Assembly (NCBI RefSeq): GCF_034479635.1
Contig: NZ_CP140153.1
Coordinates: 193,501 to 257,500 of the forward strand
Source of the DNA: Guyparkeria halophila
Lineage (GTDB): Bacteria > Pseudomonadota > Gammaproteobacteria > Halothiobacillales > Halothiobacillaceae
Length of the DNA stretch: 64,000 nucleotides
Reading direction: 5' to 3'
The notes beneath the pieces are model-generated. The model saw only the letters and a list, made by a program, of their open reading frames with translations. It did no database searches and had not been told where the DNA came from. The translations under genes and the position numbers were made by a program. Below are positions 11,047 through 20,674 of this stretch, piece by piece (the stretch's first letter is position 1; every line of letters starts with the position of its first letter).

Positions 11047-12609
11047 TCAGTGGCGGAAGTGGCGCATGCCGGTGAACACCATCGCGATGCCGTGCTCGTC
11101 GGCCGCGTCGATCACCTCCTGATCGCGCATCGAGCCGCCCGGCTGAATCACCGCCTTGATGCCCGCCGTGGCGGCGGCGTCGATGCCGTCGCGGAACGGG
11201 AAGAAGGCATCCGAGGCCATCACCGAACCCTCGACCGGCAGACCGGCGTCGGCGGCCTTGATGCCGGCAATGCGGGCCGAGTAGACGCGGCTCATCTGTC
11301 CGGCACCCACGCCGATGGTCTGCTGGCCGCTGGCATAGACGATCGCGTTCGACTTGACGAACTTGCCCACCTGCCAGGCGAACAGCAGGTCGCGGATCTC
11401 GTCCTCGTCCGGCGCGCGCTTGGTGACGATCTTCAGGTCATTCGCGCCGACCACGCCGTGGTCGAAGTCTTGTACCAGCAGGCCGCCGCCGATGCGCTTG
11501 AAGTCCATGCCCGGCGCAGGCTTGACCGACCAGTCGTCGATTGCCAGCGCACGGACGTTGGGCTTGGCGGCGAGTTCGGAAGCCGCCTCGGTACCGATCT
11601 CGGGGGCGATGATCACCTCGACGAACTGGCGCTCGACAATGCTGCGCGCGGTGTGCGCATCCAGCGGCCGGTTGAAGGCGATAATGCCGCCGAAGGCCGA
11701 GGTCGGGTCGGTCGCGAAGGCGCGGTCGTAGGCGGTGGTGATGTCGTCGCCGGTGGCCACGCCGCAGGGGTTGGCGTGCTTGACGATCACGCAGGCGGGG
11801 CGATCGAACTGCTTGACGCACTCGAGCGCGGCATCGGCATCGGCGAGGTTGTTGAAGGACAATGGCTTGCCCTGGACGATCCGAGCGCGGGCCAGTGTGC
11901 CCGGGGCGGCGTCCGGCTCGACGTAGAAGGCCGCGTTCTGATGCGGGTTCTCGCCGTAGCGCAGGTCCATCGACTTGTTCAGGGGCAGGTGCCAGGTGGG
12001 CGCGAACTCGCTGTCCTCGAACTGGCGGCCGAGGTAGTCGGCGATCATGCCGTCGTACTGGGCGGTGTGGCTGAAGGCCGCCGAGGCCAGGCGCTGGCGC
12101 GTGGCCATCGAGACGCCGTCGCCGTTGATCTCCTCGAGCACCGTCTCGTAGTCGGCCGGGTTGACCACGATGGCCACGTCGTTGTGGTTCTTGGCCGCCG
12201 CGCGGACCATCGCCGGGCCGCCGATGTCGATGTTCTCGATCGCCGTGGGCAGGTCGCAGTCGGGGTCGGCCACGGTGCGGGCGAACGGGTAGAGATTGAC
12301 CACCACGAGATCGATCGGGGTGATGCCGTGAGTGGCCATCACCTCGTCGTCGGTGCCGCGACGGCCGAGGATGCCGCCGTGGATCAGCGGGTTGAGCGTC
12401 TTGACCCGCCCGGCCATGATCTCCGGGAACCCGGTGACGTCACTGACCTCGCGGACGGGTATGTCGTTCTCGCGCAGCAGGCGGGCGGTGCCGCCGGTGG
12501 ATAGCAGTTCCACGCCGGCGGCGTGAAGACCCTGGGCCAGGCCCAGGATCCCGGTCTTGTCGGAAACGCTCAGCAGGGCGCGGCGCGGCTTGACGGCATG
12601 ATGGCTCAT
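11047..12609 (-). CDS. purH: bifunctional AICAR transformylase/IMP cyclohydrolase
   Basis: 520 residues, catalysing the last two steps of IMP synthesis. The N-terminal MGS-like cyclohydrolase domain (about 1-150) begins with [13 protein letters not shown] and carries [22 protein letters not shown] and [15 protein letters not shown]. The C-terminal transformylase domain has the Lys-His motif [11 protein letters not shown] and ends near GMRHFRH. Start: the ATG at 12609 gives [15 protein letters not shown]; an in-frame start 28 codons earlier adds unrelated residues. It stands alone on the minus strand. Confidence 0.97.
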   Translation of the reverse strand: MSHHAVKPRRALLSVSDKTGILGLAQGLHAAGVELLSTGGTARLLRENDIPVREVSDVTGFPEIMAGRVKTLNPLIHGGILGRRGTDDEVMATHGITPIDLVVVNLYPFARTVADPDCDLPTAIENIDIGGPAMVRAAAKNHNDVAIVVNPADYETVLEEINGDGVSMATRQRLASAAFSHTAQYDGMIADYLGRQFEDSEFAPTWHLPLNKSMDLRYGENPHQNAAFYVEPDAAPGTLARARIVQGKPLSFNNLADADAALECVKQFDRPACVIVKHANPCGVATGDDITTAYDRAFATDPTSAFGGIIAFNRPLDAHTARSIVERQFVEVIIAPEIGTEAASELAAKPNVRALAIDDWSVKPAPGMDFKRIGGGLLVQDFDHGVVGANDLKIVTKRAPDEDEIRDLLFAWQVGKFVKSNAIVYASGQQTIGVGAGQMSRVYSARIAGIKAADAGLPVEGSVMASDAFFPFRDGIDAAATAGIKAVIQPGGSMRDQEVIDAADEHGIAMVFTGMRHFRH

Positions 12610-12726
12610 GGGGATATCCGTGTTCTCAGCGATGGGTTCGACGCACAAACCGCCCCCAGGGAGATTCCCCGGGGTGGTGCGCAAACCGCGCATTGTACCC
12701 GCTTGGTCTGGAGGTGTTTAGGGCGA

Positions 12727-13584
12727 TCAGTGTGCCGTGTCGTGGCGGACGATGTTCTCGTAGAGGGAGGAGTAATCGTGGTTGCCGTGGCCGGCGTAGA
12801 TGCCTTCCTCGAGCACGTGCTGCAGGCCGATCAGCAGGTGGGTGTCGATGTCCTGTCCGGCGGCGCTTTGCGTGAACAGGCGGATGTCCTTGAGCAGGTG
12901 CTTGAGCGGGAAATTGGCCTTGTCGAATGAGTGATCGAGCATGTTGCCGAGCTTCTTGTCGAAGGTCGGCGCGTAGAGGGCCGATTCGCGCAGGGTCGCC
13001 ATGAACCGGTCGACGTCGACCCCTTCGCGCTGGACCAGCCCGAGGCTCATCGAGAAGGCGGCGGTCAGTGAGCCGATCAGCTGATTGAAGGCGAGCTTGG
13101 CGGCGGCGCCACTGCGCACCGCCCCGAAATGGGTCGGCGTGCCCAGCGCCCGCAGGAGCGAGTCGAGGCGTTCGATCAGCGCCTCGGAGCCACCCAGCAG
13201 CAACTGCAGGGTGCCGCTTTGCGCCTGCGGGATGGAACCGAGCACGGGGGCCTCGAGGTAGTCGCCGCCGAGCGCCTCGACCCGCCGCGCGATTTCGGCG
13301 GATTCCGACGGGGCGATGGTCGAGCTGTTGATCACGACGTGGTCACGGATGCCGGCCTCGCCCAACTGGTCGATCACCTCGCGGCAGGCGGCGTAGTCGC
13401 TGACCATCATCCAAAGAACCTCCGTCCGATCGGCAAGATCGGTCAGGCTTGCGGCGACGGGGATGTCCTCGATCTCGCGTGGGTGGCGGTTAAAGCCGGT
13501 CACCGCCCAGCCAGCCTGTGCGAGACGGCGGGCCATGGCGGTTCCCATCAGCCCCAGGCCGATCACTCCGATCGTGGTGTTCAT
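12727..13584 (-). CDS. NAD(P)-dependent beta-hydroxyacid dehydrogenase
   Basis: 285 residues of the 3-hydroxyisobutyrate dehydrogenase superfamily (includes tartronate semialdehyde and glyoxylate/succinic semialdehyde reductases). Seen: N-terminal Rossmann motif GVIGLGLMGTAMARRL, substrate-binding VINSSTIAPSES, APVLGSIPQAQSGTL and the catalytic-lysine helix GAAAKLAFNQLIG. Length is the family norm. The exact substrate cannot be read from the sequence. It is divergent from dgt across a 284-bp gap and 117 bp upstream of purH on the same strand. Confidence 0.88.
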   Translation of the reverse strand: MNTTIGVIGLGLMGTAMARRLAQAGWAVTGFNRHPREIEDIPVAASLTDLADRTEVLWMMVSDYAACREVIDQLGEAGIRDHVVINSSTIAPSESAEIARRVEALGGDYLEAPVLGSIPQAQSGTLQLLLGGSEALIERLDSLLRALGTPTHFGAVRSGAAAKLAFNQLIGSLTAAFSMSLGLVQREGVDVDRFMATLRESALYAPTFDKKLGNMLDHSFDKANFPLKHLLKDIRLFTQSAAGQDIDTHLLIGLQHVLEEGIYAGHGNHDYSSLYENIVRHDTAH

Positions 13585-13868
13585 GAAGGTGCCCTCTCCG
13601 ATGTTCTGTCCTGCGGACGTTCTATCGCCACAATCGCGCGGGGCACGTTCCGTCGTCTGGTGGATTGCGGCGGGTATAGGGTTATGCTTGCGCCAGCGGT
13701 CGTTCGTTTCCCTGTCGCCACTGGTGGAATAGCGAGCCTGCGGGGCCTTTTTTCGTGTCGTTATCGGCCCGTTTCGGCTTTAGGAGGCTAGCAGAACCCG
13801 GTGCTGATTTCCGGGACCGACGACCCTGTGTTCCGACCATTCCCTGGCCACTCCTTCAAGGAATCGTG
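13585..13868. other. 284-bp divergent gap between dehydrogenase and dgt genes
   Basis: Should contain both promoters. A TATGCT at 13683-13688 could be a -10 toward dgt, but the -35 is not convincing. No other feature is seen. Confidence 0.35.
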
Positions 13869-15311
13869 ATGAGGCAGGATCTCGACAGCCACTGGCGCCG
13901 CTGGCTCAACCCCGACCGCCGCCGTCCTCGCAGCGGGCAGGGCAACCTCCTGCCGACCGCGCCGGCACAAACGCGCACGGCGATCGAACGCGACTACGAC
14001 CGGGTGCTGTTTTCCACCCCGGTACGACGTATGGCCGACAAGACGCAGGTCTTCCCGCTGGACCGATCCGACAGCGTGCGTACCCGGCTGACCCATTCCC
14101 ACGAGGTGGCCAACTTGGCCCGCTCGGTGGGTATCGATCTCGTTTTCCACCACGGCGTGGCCGCGGGCTTGCCCGAGGCGCTGCGCGATATCCCCGCCCT
14201 GCTCGCCACCATCGGCCTCGCCCATGATCTCGGCAATCCGCCGTTCGGTCACCAGGGCGAGGACGCGATCGCGCGCTGGTTCGAGATCAATCGCGGCGAC
14301 GTGCTGGATGCCGAACCGACGTTGAGCCCGGCGATGAAGCAGGATTTCCTGCGTTTCGAGGGCAACGCCCAGACCCTGCGCCTGCTGACCAAACTGCAGC
14401 TGATCAACGACGATTACGGCCTGAATCTGACGGTGGCGAGCCTGGCCGCGTTGGTGAAATACCCGGCGGCCAGTGACGAGATCGACCGGTCGCGCGTCAC
14501 CCACAAGAAACATGGCTACTTCCAGTCCGAGCGGGCGCTGATGGACGAGGTCTGGGCGGGTACGGGGCTGGCCCCCGGGCAGCGCCACCCGCTGACCTGG
14601 ATCATGGAGGCCTGCGACGACATCGCCTACTCCGTGCTGGATGCCGAGGACGCGGTCAAGAAGGGCCTGTTGTCGTTTTCCGATACCATCGCCTTCCTGC
14701 GCCACGAGGCACCGGACGACCCGGTGGTCAGCGCGGTCTGTGACGCGGCGGCCGCCGAGCACAAGGCCTACCGCCAGGAGCGGCTATCGCCCGACGAGCT
14801 CAACGACATCTCGATGCAGACCTTCCGCATCCGTGCGATCGGCGCGCTGATGGAGGCGATTGGCGAGGTGTTCATCGACTCCCTGCCGGCGATGGCCGAG
14901 GGGCGTTTCGAGCGCGAACTGGTGGATGCCTCGCGCGGCGGGCGCCTACTGGCCGCCCTGAAGGCCTGCAACTGGCAGCACGCCTACCGGCACAAGTCGG
15001 TGCTGCGCGTCGAGCTGACCGGCCTGAGGGTGATCCATGGCCTGATGGACGCCTTCTGGTACGCGATCACCCGCCGCGAGGACCCCGACGACCCGGCCAG
15101 CCAGCGGTCCACGCCGCTAGCCGGGTATATCTACCAGCGCATCTCGGAGAATTACCGGCGGGTGTTCGAGTCGCCGGGCAACCCGATGCCGATCCGCTAT
15201 CGCGAGGCGCAACTGCTGACCGACATGATCTCCGGGATGACCGACAGCTTTGCTGTCAGCCTGTTCGAGGAATTCCGCGAGGTGGGTTTCCGCCCGACCA
15301 CGCAGGCCTGA
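13869..15311 (+). CDS. dgt: deoxyguanosinetriphosphate triphosphohydrolase
   Basis: 480 residues. A dNTP triphosphohydrolase of the HD superfamily that converts dGTP (and possibly other dNTPs) to the nucleoside and triphosphate. Seen: RTRLTHSHEVANLAR supplying the first metal histidine, GLAHDLGNPPFGHQGE with the HD pair, and the later MEACDDIAYSVLDAEDAVK with the last aspartate. The ATG at 13869 gives MRQDLDSHWRRW; 38 further in-frame codons upstream are not homologous in character. The next gene, 46 bases downstream, is another HD-type nucleotide hydrolase, so the pair looks like a nucleotide-pool control unit. Confidence 0.94.
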   Translation: MRQDLDSHWRRWLNPDRRRPRSGQGNLLPTAPAQTRTAIERDYDRVLFSTPVRRMADKTQVFPLDRSDSVRTRLTHSHEVANLARSVGIDLVFHHGVAAGLPEALRDIPALLATIGLAHDLGNPPFGHQGEDAIARWFEINRGDVLDAEPTLSPAMKQDFLRFEGNAQTLRLLTKLQLINDDYGLNLTVASLAALVKYPAASDEIDRSRVTHKKHGYFQSERALMDEVWAGTGLAPGQRHPLTWIMEACDDIAYSVLDAEDAVKKGLLSFSDTIAFLRHEAPDDPVVSAVCDAAAAEHKAYRQERLSPDELNDISMQTFRIRAIGALMEAIGEVFIDSLPAMAEGRFERELVDASRGGRLLAALKACNWQHAYRHKSVLRVELTGLRVIHGLMDAFWYAITRREDPDDPASQRSTPLAGYIYQRISENYRRVFESPGNPMPIRYREAQLLTDMISGMTDSFAVSLFEEFREVGFRPTTQA

Positions 15312-15357
15312 GACCGCCACCCATCTTTCCATCAAGACGCCCGTTATCAGGAGCCCG

Positions 15358-15984
15358 ATGAGCGATTCCGAGCAAAGCCCCGAGAAGAGCCCCGAGAAAA
15401 GCCACTTCTTCGCCTATCTCTCGCGGATGAAGTACATCTACCGTTGGGGATTGATGCGCAACACGCGCAGCGAGAACGTCCAGGAACACAGCCTGCAGGT
15501 GGCGATGATCGCCCACGCGCTGGCGGTGATCGGCAACCAGGAGTTCGGCGAGGACAACGACGTCGGCCGGGTGGTCAGCGTCGCGCTCTATCACGATGCC
15601 TCGGAGATCATCACCGGCGACCTGCCCACCCCGGTGAAGTACTTCCGCGAAGACATCCGCGATTCCTACAAGGCCCTCGAGGCGCATGCCGAGCGCAAGA
15701 TCATCGGCCTGCTGCCCGAATCCTTGCAGGAGTCGTTTGCCGAGGTGATCGAGAGCGCGCGGATCGAGCCGGACGTGCTGCGCCTGGTCAAGGCCGCCGA
15801 TTCGCTATCGGCCTACCTCAAGTGCATCGAGGAGCGAGCCGCGGGCAACCAGGAATTCCGCCGCGCCGAGGAGTTCCTGCACGGCAAGCTCGACGAGATG
15901 ACCGACCTGCCGGCCGTGGCCTTCTTCCGGCAGCAATTCGTCGATGCCTTCGAGTTGACCCTCGACGACCTGAGCCACGACTGA
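15358..15984 (+). CDS. yfbR: YfbR-like 5'-deoxynucleotidase (HD domain)
   Basis: 208 residues. An HD-domain phosphohydrolase like E. coli YfbR, which dephosphorylates deoxyribonucleoside 5'-monophosphates. Seen: SRMKYIYRWGLMRNT followed by ENVQEHSLQVAMIAH (first His), LYHDASEIITGDLPTPVKY (HD pair with the substrate loop) and LVKAADSLSAYLKC (final Asp). The N-terminus carries a short repeated SPEK segment not needed for the fold. GGAGC lies upstream of the chosen ATG. Downstream of dgt on the same strand, likely co-transcribed; convergent with the membrane gene at 16028. Confidence 0.88.
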   Translation: MSDSEQSPEKSPEKSHFFAYLSRMKYIYRWGLMRNTRSENVQEHSLQVAMIAHALAVIGNQEFGEDNDVGRVVSVALYHDASEIITGDLPTPVKYFREDIRDSYKALEAHAERKIIGLLPESLQESFAEVIESARIEPDVLRLVKAADSLSAYLKCIEERAAGNQEFRRAEEFLHGKLDEMTDLPAVAFFRQQFVDAFELTLDDLSHD

Positions 15985-16027
15985 CCCGACGCGATAGCGG
16001 GTCACCCAGGTCCGTAGGCTGGCGCGA

Positions 16028-16927
16028 TCAGCTCGAGTGGGCAGTCGATTCGCGCTCGTCCGACTCGCTGGCGGCGTCCGCCGTCTCGTCGGCGTAGAAG
16101 GTCCGCCGCGAGATCTGGCAGAAGGCGCCCTGGCGCTTGATGAAGTGGATCGAGCCGGCGACCACCAGCCCGCCGATTACCAGTAGCAACAGGCTGCTCT
16201 GCACGTAGCCGAGCGTCACGATCGCCACGCCCACCAGGCCGACGTGGCGCGCCTGGATGCGCAGCAGGTCCTCGTGCGGCTGCGACAGGGCCGCCAGGGC
16301 CGCCCACTCGATCGCCAGCACGATCAGCAGCACCAGCGGCGCCGTGGCGACCTTGGGATAGGCGATCGCGATCACGCCCAGCACGCCGATGATGGCCAGT
16401 ACCGCCCATTGGGCGAGCCGCTGGTTGCGTGAGCCCCGGTTGGAAGCGCGCAGCGTGCCCTTGAGGCGCAGCCAGTGGATCAGCCCGGTAATGCCGGTCC
16501 AGACCCCGATGAAGATACCCAGCACGGCCGCCAGGCGCAGATCCCAGGCGCCGACGTAGCGGGTGGTCTGCTCCCAGCCGATCACGCCCAGCAGGCTGAT
16601 GGTGATACCGCTGCCAATCAGCACGATCGCCGCGCCGCGCACCAGGTCGATCAGGCGGGTATCGTGATCGCGACTGGCCCGATACCACGGCGCGGCGGCC
16701 ACCCCGAAGGCCAGCGCGGCGATCGCGAGCCATGCCTTCCAGCCCATGCCGGGCAGGTCGCCGGCCGCCCCGGGGAAGAGCGCGCCGGCAAGCACGATCA
16801 GGATCGCCAACGGCAGGGCCCACATCCAGACCCGCCGGCGTCCCGGGTGGGTCAGTGCCGACAGCGTGATCAGCACCAGACCGAGCGCGAACCAGCCGGC
16901 GTTGTCGATCATCAGTCCGATGCCCAT
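16028..16927 (-). CDS. polytopic membrane protein of unknown function
   Basis: Not recognised. About 299 residues with roughly eight to nine hydrophobic segments, short loops and a charged C-terminal tail ending ESDERESTAHSS. The tail region holds one cysteine (GAFCQIS). The ATG at 16927 is chosen because AAGGAGG sits seven bases upstream; a GTG one codon earlier is too close to it. The start overlaps the stop of the upstream gene (TGATG), so the two are translationally coupled. The paired small membrane protein plus larger membrane protein arrangement recalls the membrane parts of proton-pumping transhydrogenase, but I see no motif to support that. Confidence 0.6.
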   Translation of the reverse strand: MGIGLMIDNAGWFALGLVLITLSALTHPGRRRVWMWALPLAILIVLAGALFPGAAGDLPGMGWKAWLAIAALAFGVAAAPWYRASRDHDTRLIDLVRGAAIVLIGSGITISLLGVIGWEQTTRYVGAWDLRLAAVLGIFIGVWTGITGLIHWLRLKGTLRASNRGSRNQRLAQWAVLAIIGVLGVIAIAYPKVATAPLVLLIVLAIEWAALAALSQPHEDLLRIQARHVGLVGVAIVTLGYVQSSLLLLVIGGLVVAGSIHFIKRQGAFCQISRRTFYADETADAASESDERESTAHSS

Positions 16928-17283
16928 CACGACACCTCCTTGCTGGCCCGTTCATGGGCGAACTGCTGTTCGCGGTCCTCCTCGTCGAGCAGGTCCTGTT
17001 CGTCCGGCTCATCCGCCGGTTCGGCATGCACCTCCTGGCGCAACAGCAGGAATGCCGTCGCCGCCGACTGGGCGCCGAAGAACACCGCGATGGTCGACAG
17101 CACCAGCTCGAGCGCACTCTGCGAGGTCAGCAGCGCGCTGACGGCCGCGACCACCAGGAACCCGGCCAGCGTGGTCACGATCAGCAGGCCACGGCCGCAA
17201 TGTTCCCGTTCGGCCCGCAGTGCGCCGGTCAGGCCAAGCGCCAGCGCCAGTAGCACCACGTAGGCGGCGATGGTTGGATCCAT
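16927..17283 (-). CDS. small membrane protein with acidic tail
   Basis: Not recognised. 118 residues: about three membrane segments in the first 80 residues (AYVVLLALALGLTGAL, then LLIVTTLAGFLVVAAVSALL, then a third containing STIAVFFGAQSAATAFLLL) and a strongly acidic cytoplasmic tail (EPADEPDEQDLLDEEDREQ). It is first in a two-gene unit with the larger membrane protein and is coupled to it by a TGATG overlap. It lies 74 bp downstream of trxB on the same strand; a strong hairpin sits in that gap. Confidence 0.55.
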   Translation of the reverse strand: MDPTIAAYVVLLALALGLTGALRAEREHCGRGLLIVTTLAGFLVVAAVSALLTSQSALELVLSTIAVFFGAQSAATAFLLLRQEVHAEPADEPDEQDLLDEEDREQQFAHERASKEVS

Positions 17284-17312
17284 GTCGGTGTTCCTTCGGT
17301 CGTGGTCGTGAT

Positions 17313-17332
17313 GGCCGATCGTCCGATCGGCC
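17313..17332. other. perfect nine-base inverted repeat between trxB and the membrane gene pair
   Basis: GGCCGATCG and CGATCGGCC separated by two bases. There is no T-run, so it is not a standard terminator; it could be a protein-binding palindrome or a leader hairpin. It lies upstream of the 118-aa membrane protein start and downstream of the trxB stop. Confidence 0.5.
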
Positions 17333-17356
17333 GAATGAAGCGATGGTCAGTCGGGA

Positions 17357-18469
<1,113 letters not shown>

Positions 18470-18525
18470 TCAGCCGGGCACGACCAGACTGTAGGATACT
18501 CGTCGAAAATTGTTGAGGCCATCGA

Positions 18526-19638
18526 ATGAATTACCAAGGTGAACCGGACTACAAGCACGGCAGTGCGGAACGACTGGGGGTGCTGCTGCTGAATCTCGGT
18601 ACGCCGGATGCGCCGGAGGCGCCGGCGCTGCGCCGTTACCTGGCGCAGTTCCTCTCCGATCCGCGCGTGATCGAGCTGCCCAAGTGGAAGTGGTGGCCGA
18701 TCCTGCACGGCATCGTGCTGCGCACCCGCCCGGCGAAGTCCGCCGAGGCCTATCGCTCGGTCTGGGATCACCATGGCGAAGGCTCGCCGCTGCTGACGAT
18801 CGCACGAGCGCAGCAGAAAGGCCTGCAGGAACGCTTGAGCGAGCAGATGGCCGGCCCGGTGACCGTGGCGCTCGGGATGCGCTACGGCAACCCGTCGGTG
18901 CCCTCGGCCCTGCACGAGCTGCGCGAAGCGGGCGCTCGCCGCGTGGTCGTGTTGCCGCTCTACCCGCAGTACGCCGGGGCGACCACCGCCTCGACCTTGG
19001 ATGCGGTGTTCGACGAGTTCATGCACTGGCGCTGGGTGCCCGAGCTGCGCACCATCAACCAGTACCACCGCGACCCGGGGTACCTCGACGCGCTGGCCGC
19101 GAGCATCCAGGAACACATCGACGAGCACGGCAAGCCCGACAAGCTGATCATGAGCTACCACGGCGAGCCCAAGCGCTACCTGCTCAATGGCGACCCGTAC
19201 CACTGCCACTGCTACGTCACCTCGCGCCTGGTCGCCGAGCGTCTCGGCCTGTCCGAGGACGACTACATGGTCACCTTCCAGTCGCGCTTCGGCCCCGAGG
19301 AATGGCTCAAGCCCTACACCGACGAGACCTTGAAGGCCTTGCCCGGCCAGGGCGTCAAGCACATCGCGGTGATTTGCCCGGGCTTCTCCGCCGACTGCCT
19401 GGAGACCATCGAGGAGATTGGCGACGAGAACCGCGAGTATTTCGAAGAGGCCGGTGGTGAGACCTACCACTACATCCCGGCACTCAACGACCGGGGCGAC
19501 CACCTCGATGCGCTGGCCCGTCTGGTCCGTCAGCACACCCAGGGCTGGGTCGAGCACAGCGAGTTCGATGCCGTCGAGGACCAGCGCGAGCGCGACCGCG
19601 TTCACGCGAATGCCCTGAAGATTGGCGCGAAACAGTAG
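18526..19638 (+). CDS. hemH: ferrochelatase
   Basis: 370 residues. Inserts ferrous iron into protoporphyrin IX, the last step of heme b synthesis. Seen: LGVLLLNLGTPDAPEAPALRRYL near the start, MRYGNPSVPSAL, LPLYPQYAGATTAS, SYHGEPKRYLLNGDPYHC with the active-site histidine, QSRFGPEEWLKPYTDETL, and CPGFSADCLETIEEI. Several cysteines (HCHC) sit after the GDPY motif. Other heme genes (hemCDXY) are at 45.8-50.5 kb. Divergent from trxB across 209 bp, where no consensus promoter was obvious. Confidence 0.96.
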   Translation: MNYQGEPDYKHGSAERLGVLLLNLGTPDAPEAPALRRYLAQFLSDPRVIELPKWKWWPILHGIVLRTRPAKSAEAYRSVWDHHGEGSPLLTIARAQQKGLQERLSEQMAGPVTVALGMRYGNPSVPSALHELREAGARRVVVLPLYPQYAGATTASTLDAVFDEFMHWRWVPELRTINQYHRDPGYLDALAASIQEHIDEHGKPDKLIMSYHGEPKRYLLNGDPYHCHCYVTSRLVAERLGLSEDDYMVTFQSRFGPEEWLKPYTDETLKALPGQGVKHIAVICPGFSADCLETIEEIGDENREYFEEAGGETYHYIPALNDRGDHLDALARLVRQHTQGWVEHSEFDAVEDQRERDRVHANALKIGAKQ

Positions 19639-19650
19639 GGTGCGGTCTGC

Positions 19651-20427
19651 ATGACCGAGGGTCTTGGCAACGGAGCGCTCGCCGGCATCGGCGTGGTGGT
19701 GATCGGCGACGAGATCCTCTCCGGTCGCCGGCAGGACCGCCATCTCGCGGCCGTGACCGAGCGTCTGGCGGCACGCGGCCTGGTGGTCGACTGGGCCCAG
19801 TTCCTGCCCGACCGCGAGGTCACGATTGTCGACTTGCTGCGACGCAGCCGGGCCGATGGCGCGACCGTGCTCTGCTTCGGCGGAATCGGCGCGACGCCGG
19901 ATGACCTCACCCGGGGCTGTGCAGCGAACGCCTTCGGGCGGCCACTGGTTCGCCATCCGGAGGCCGCCGCGCTGATCGAATCGCAGTTCGGCCAGGCGGC
20001 CTATCCCAAGCGCATCCTGATGGCCGACCTGCCGGAGGGCGCGGAACTGGTGCCCAACCCGGTCAATCGGGTGCCGGGCTTTGCCCTCGAGCGGCATTTC
20101 TTCCTGCCCGGCTTCCCGGAGATGGCCCACGCGATGCTCGATCACATCCTCGCCGGCCCGCTGGCCGATCTGGCGGATGCGGGCTACGTGGAGCATTCCC
20201 TGTGGCTGGTGGATACCCCGGAGAGCGAGCTGGTCGACCTGATGGAGGCCTTCTGCGCGGCCCACCCGGCGTTGCGTTTGTTCAGTCTGCCGGTGCTCTC
20301 GACCGAACGGCGGTTGCTGGAGTTGGGCTTCAAGGGCGAGCGCAGGGAGGTCGATCGGGCCATGACCGCGCTGGGTGCTGCCTTGCATGAACGCGCAATT
20401 ACGGTGCATGCGCAGCGCCCCGAATGA
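19651..20427 (+). CDS. CinA/MoaB-type molybdopterin-binding domain protein
   Basis: 258 residues. The N-terminal half is the MoCF-biosynthesis/CinA N-terminal fold: VVVIGDEILSGRRQDRH, then LLRRSRADGATVLCFGGIGATPDDLT, and NPVNRVPGFALERHFFLPGFPEM, as in stand-alone proteins often annotated competence/damage-inducible protein A. It lacks the C-terminal CinA nicotinamide-deamidase domain. Function in these short forms is uncertain; NMN or other pyrophosphate hydrolysis has been shown for some full-length relatives. It starts 12 bases after hemH and is probably co-transcribed with it. Confidence 0.8.
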   Translation: MTEGLGNGALAGIGVVVIGDEILSGRRQDRHLAAVTERLAARGLVVDWAQFLPDREVTIVDLLRRSRADGATVLCFGGIGATPDDLTRGCAANAFGRPLVRHPEAAALIESQFGQAAYPKRILMADLPEGAELVPNPVNRVPGFALERHFFLPGFPEMAHAMLDHILAGPLADLADAGYVEHSLWLVDTPESELVDLMEAFCAAHPALRLFSLPVLSTERRLLELGFKGERREVDRAMTALGAALHERAITVHAQRPE

Positions 20428-20446
20428 GGCCGATTCGCCCCTAGCC

Positions 20447-20532
20447 GGGCAATGAGCCTGCCTTGGGCACGGCGTCTTGATTGCGCACAAACCCGTGAGC
20501 CAGAGGCGCCATCGAATCGTGTCGAGTTTCCC
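20447..20532. repeat. interspersed repeat, copy B
   Basis: Aligns with the right part of copy A (874-958) over GGGCAATGAGCC...AGCCAGAGG, and with copy C over TGCGCACAAACCCGTGAGCC to GAGTTTCCC (20482-20532), about 85 percent identical to C over 50 bases. No left inverted arm was found, so this copy seems truncated or decayed. It sits 20 bp after the CinA-like stop. Confidence 0.7.
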
Positions 20533-20575
20533 TGGGGGGATTGAACTCCATGCGGCCAGCCCTATCTCATCGGTC

Positions 20576-20632
20576 TGGCCCTTCTCGTTTGGCCGTTTGC
20601 TTTGGCCCTTTGCTTTGGCTCGGGGCTTGGCT
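20576..20632. repeat. imperfect CTTTGGC-type tandem repeat upstream of the protease
   Basis: Short imperfect repeats of TTTGGCC/CTTTGGC (GTTTGGCCG, CTTTGGCCC, CTTTGGCTC) about 40-100 bases before the protease start. It has marked strand asymmetry (few A residues). Could be polymerase-slippage-prone or part of a leader; no function is known. Confidence 0.45.
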
Positions 20633-20674
20633 GTTACCTTTCGCATGATTCCGAACCGGAATAGGAGTTGGTCG

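Noticed and set aside
16028-17283. NAD(P) transhydrogenase membrane subunits
   Set aside because: The small/large membrane pair is only reminiscent; no NAD(P)-binding domain or conserved transhydrogenase motif is present.
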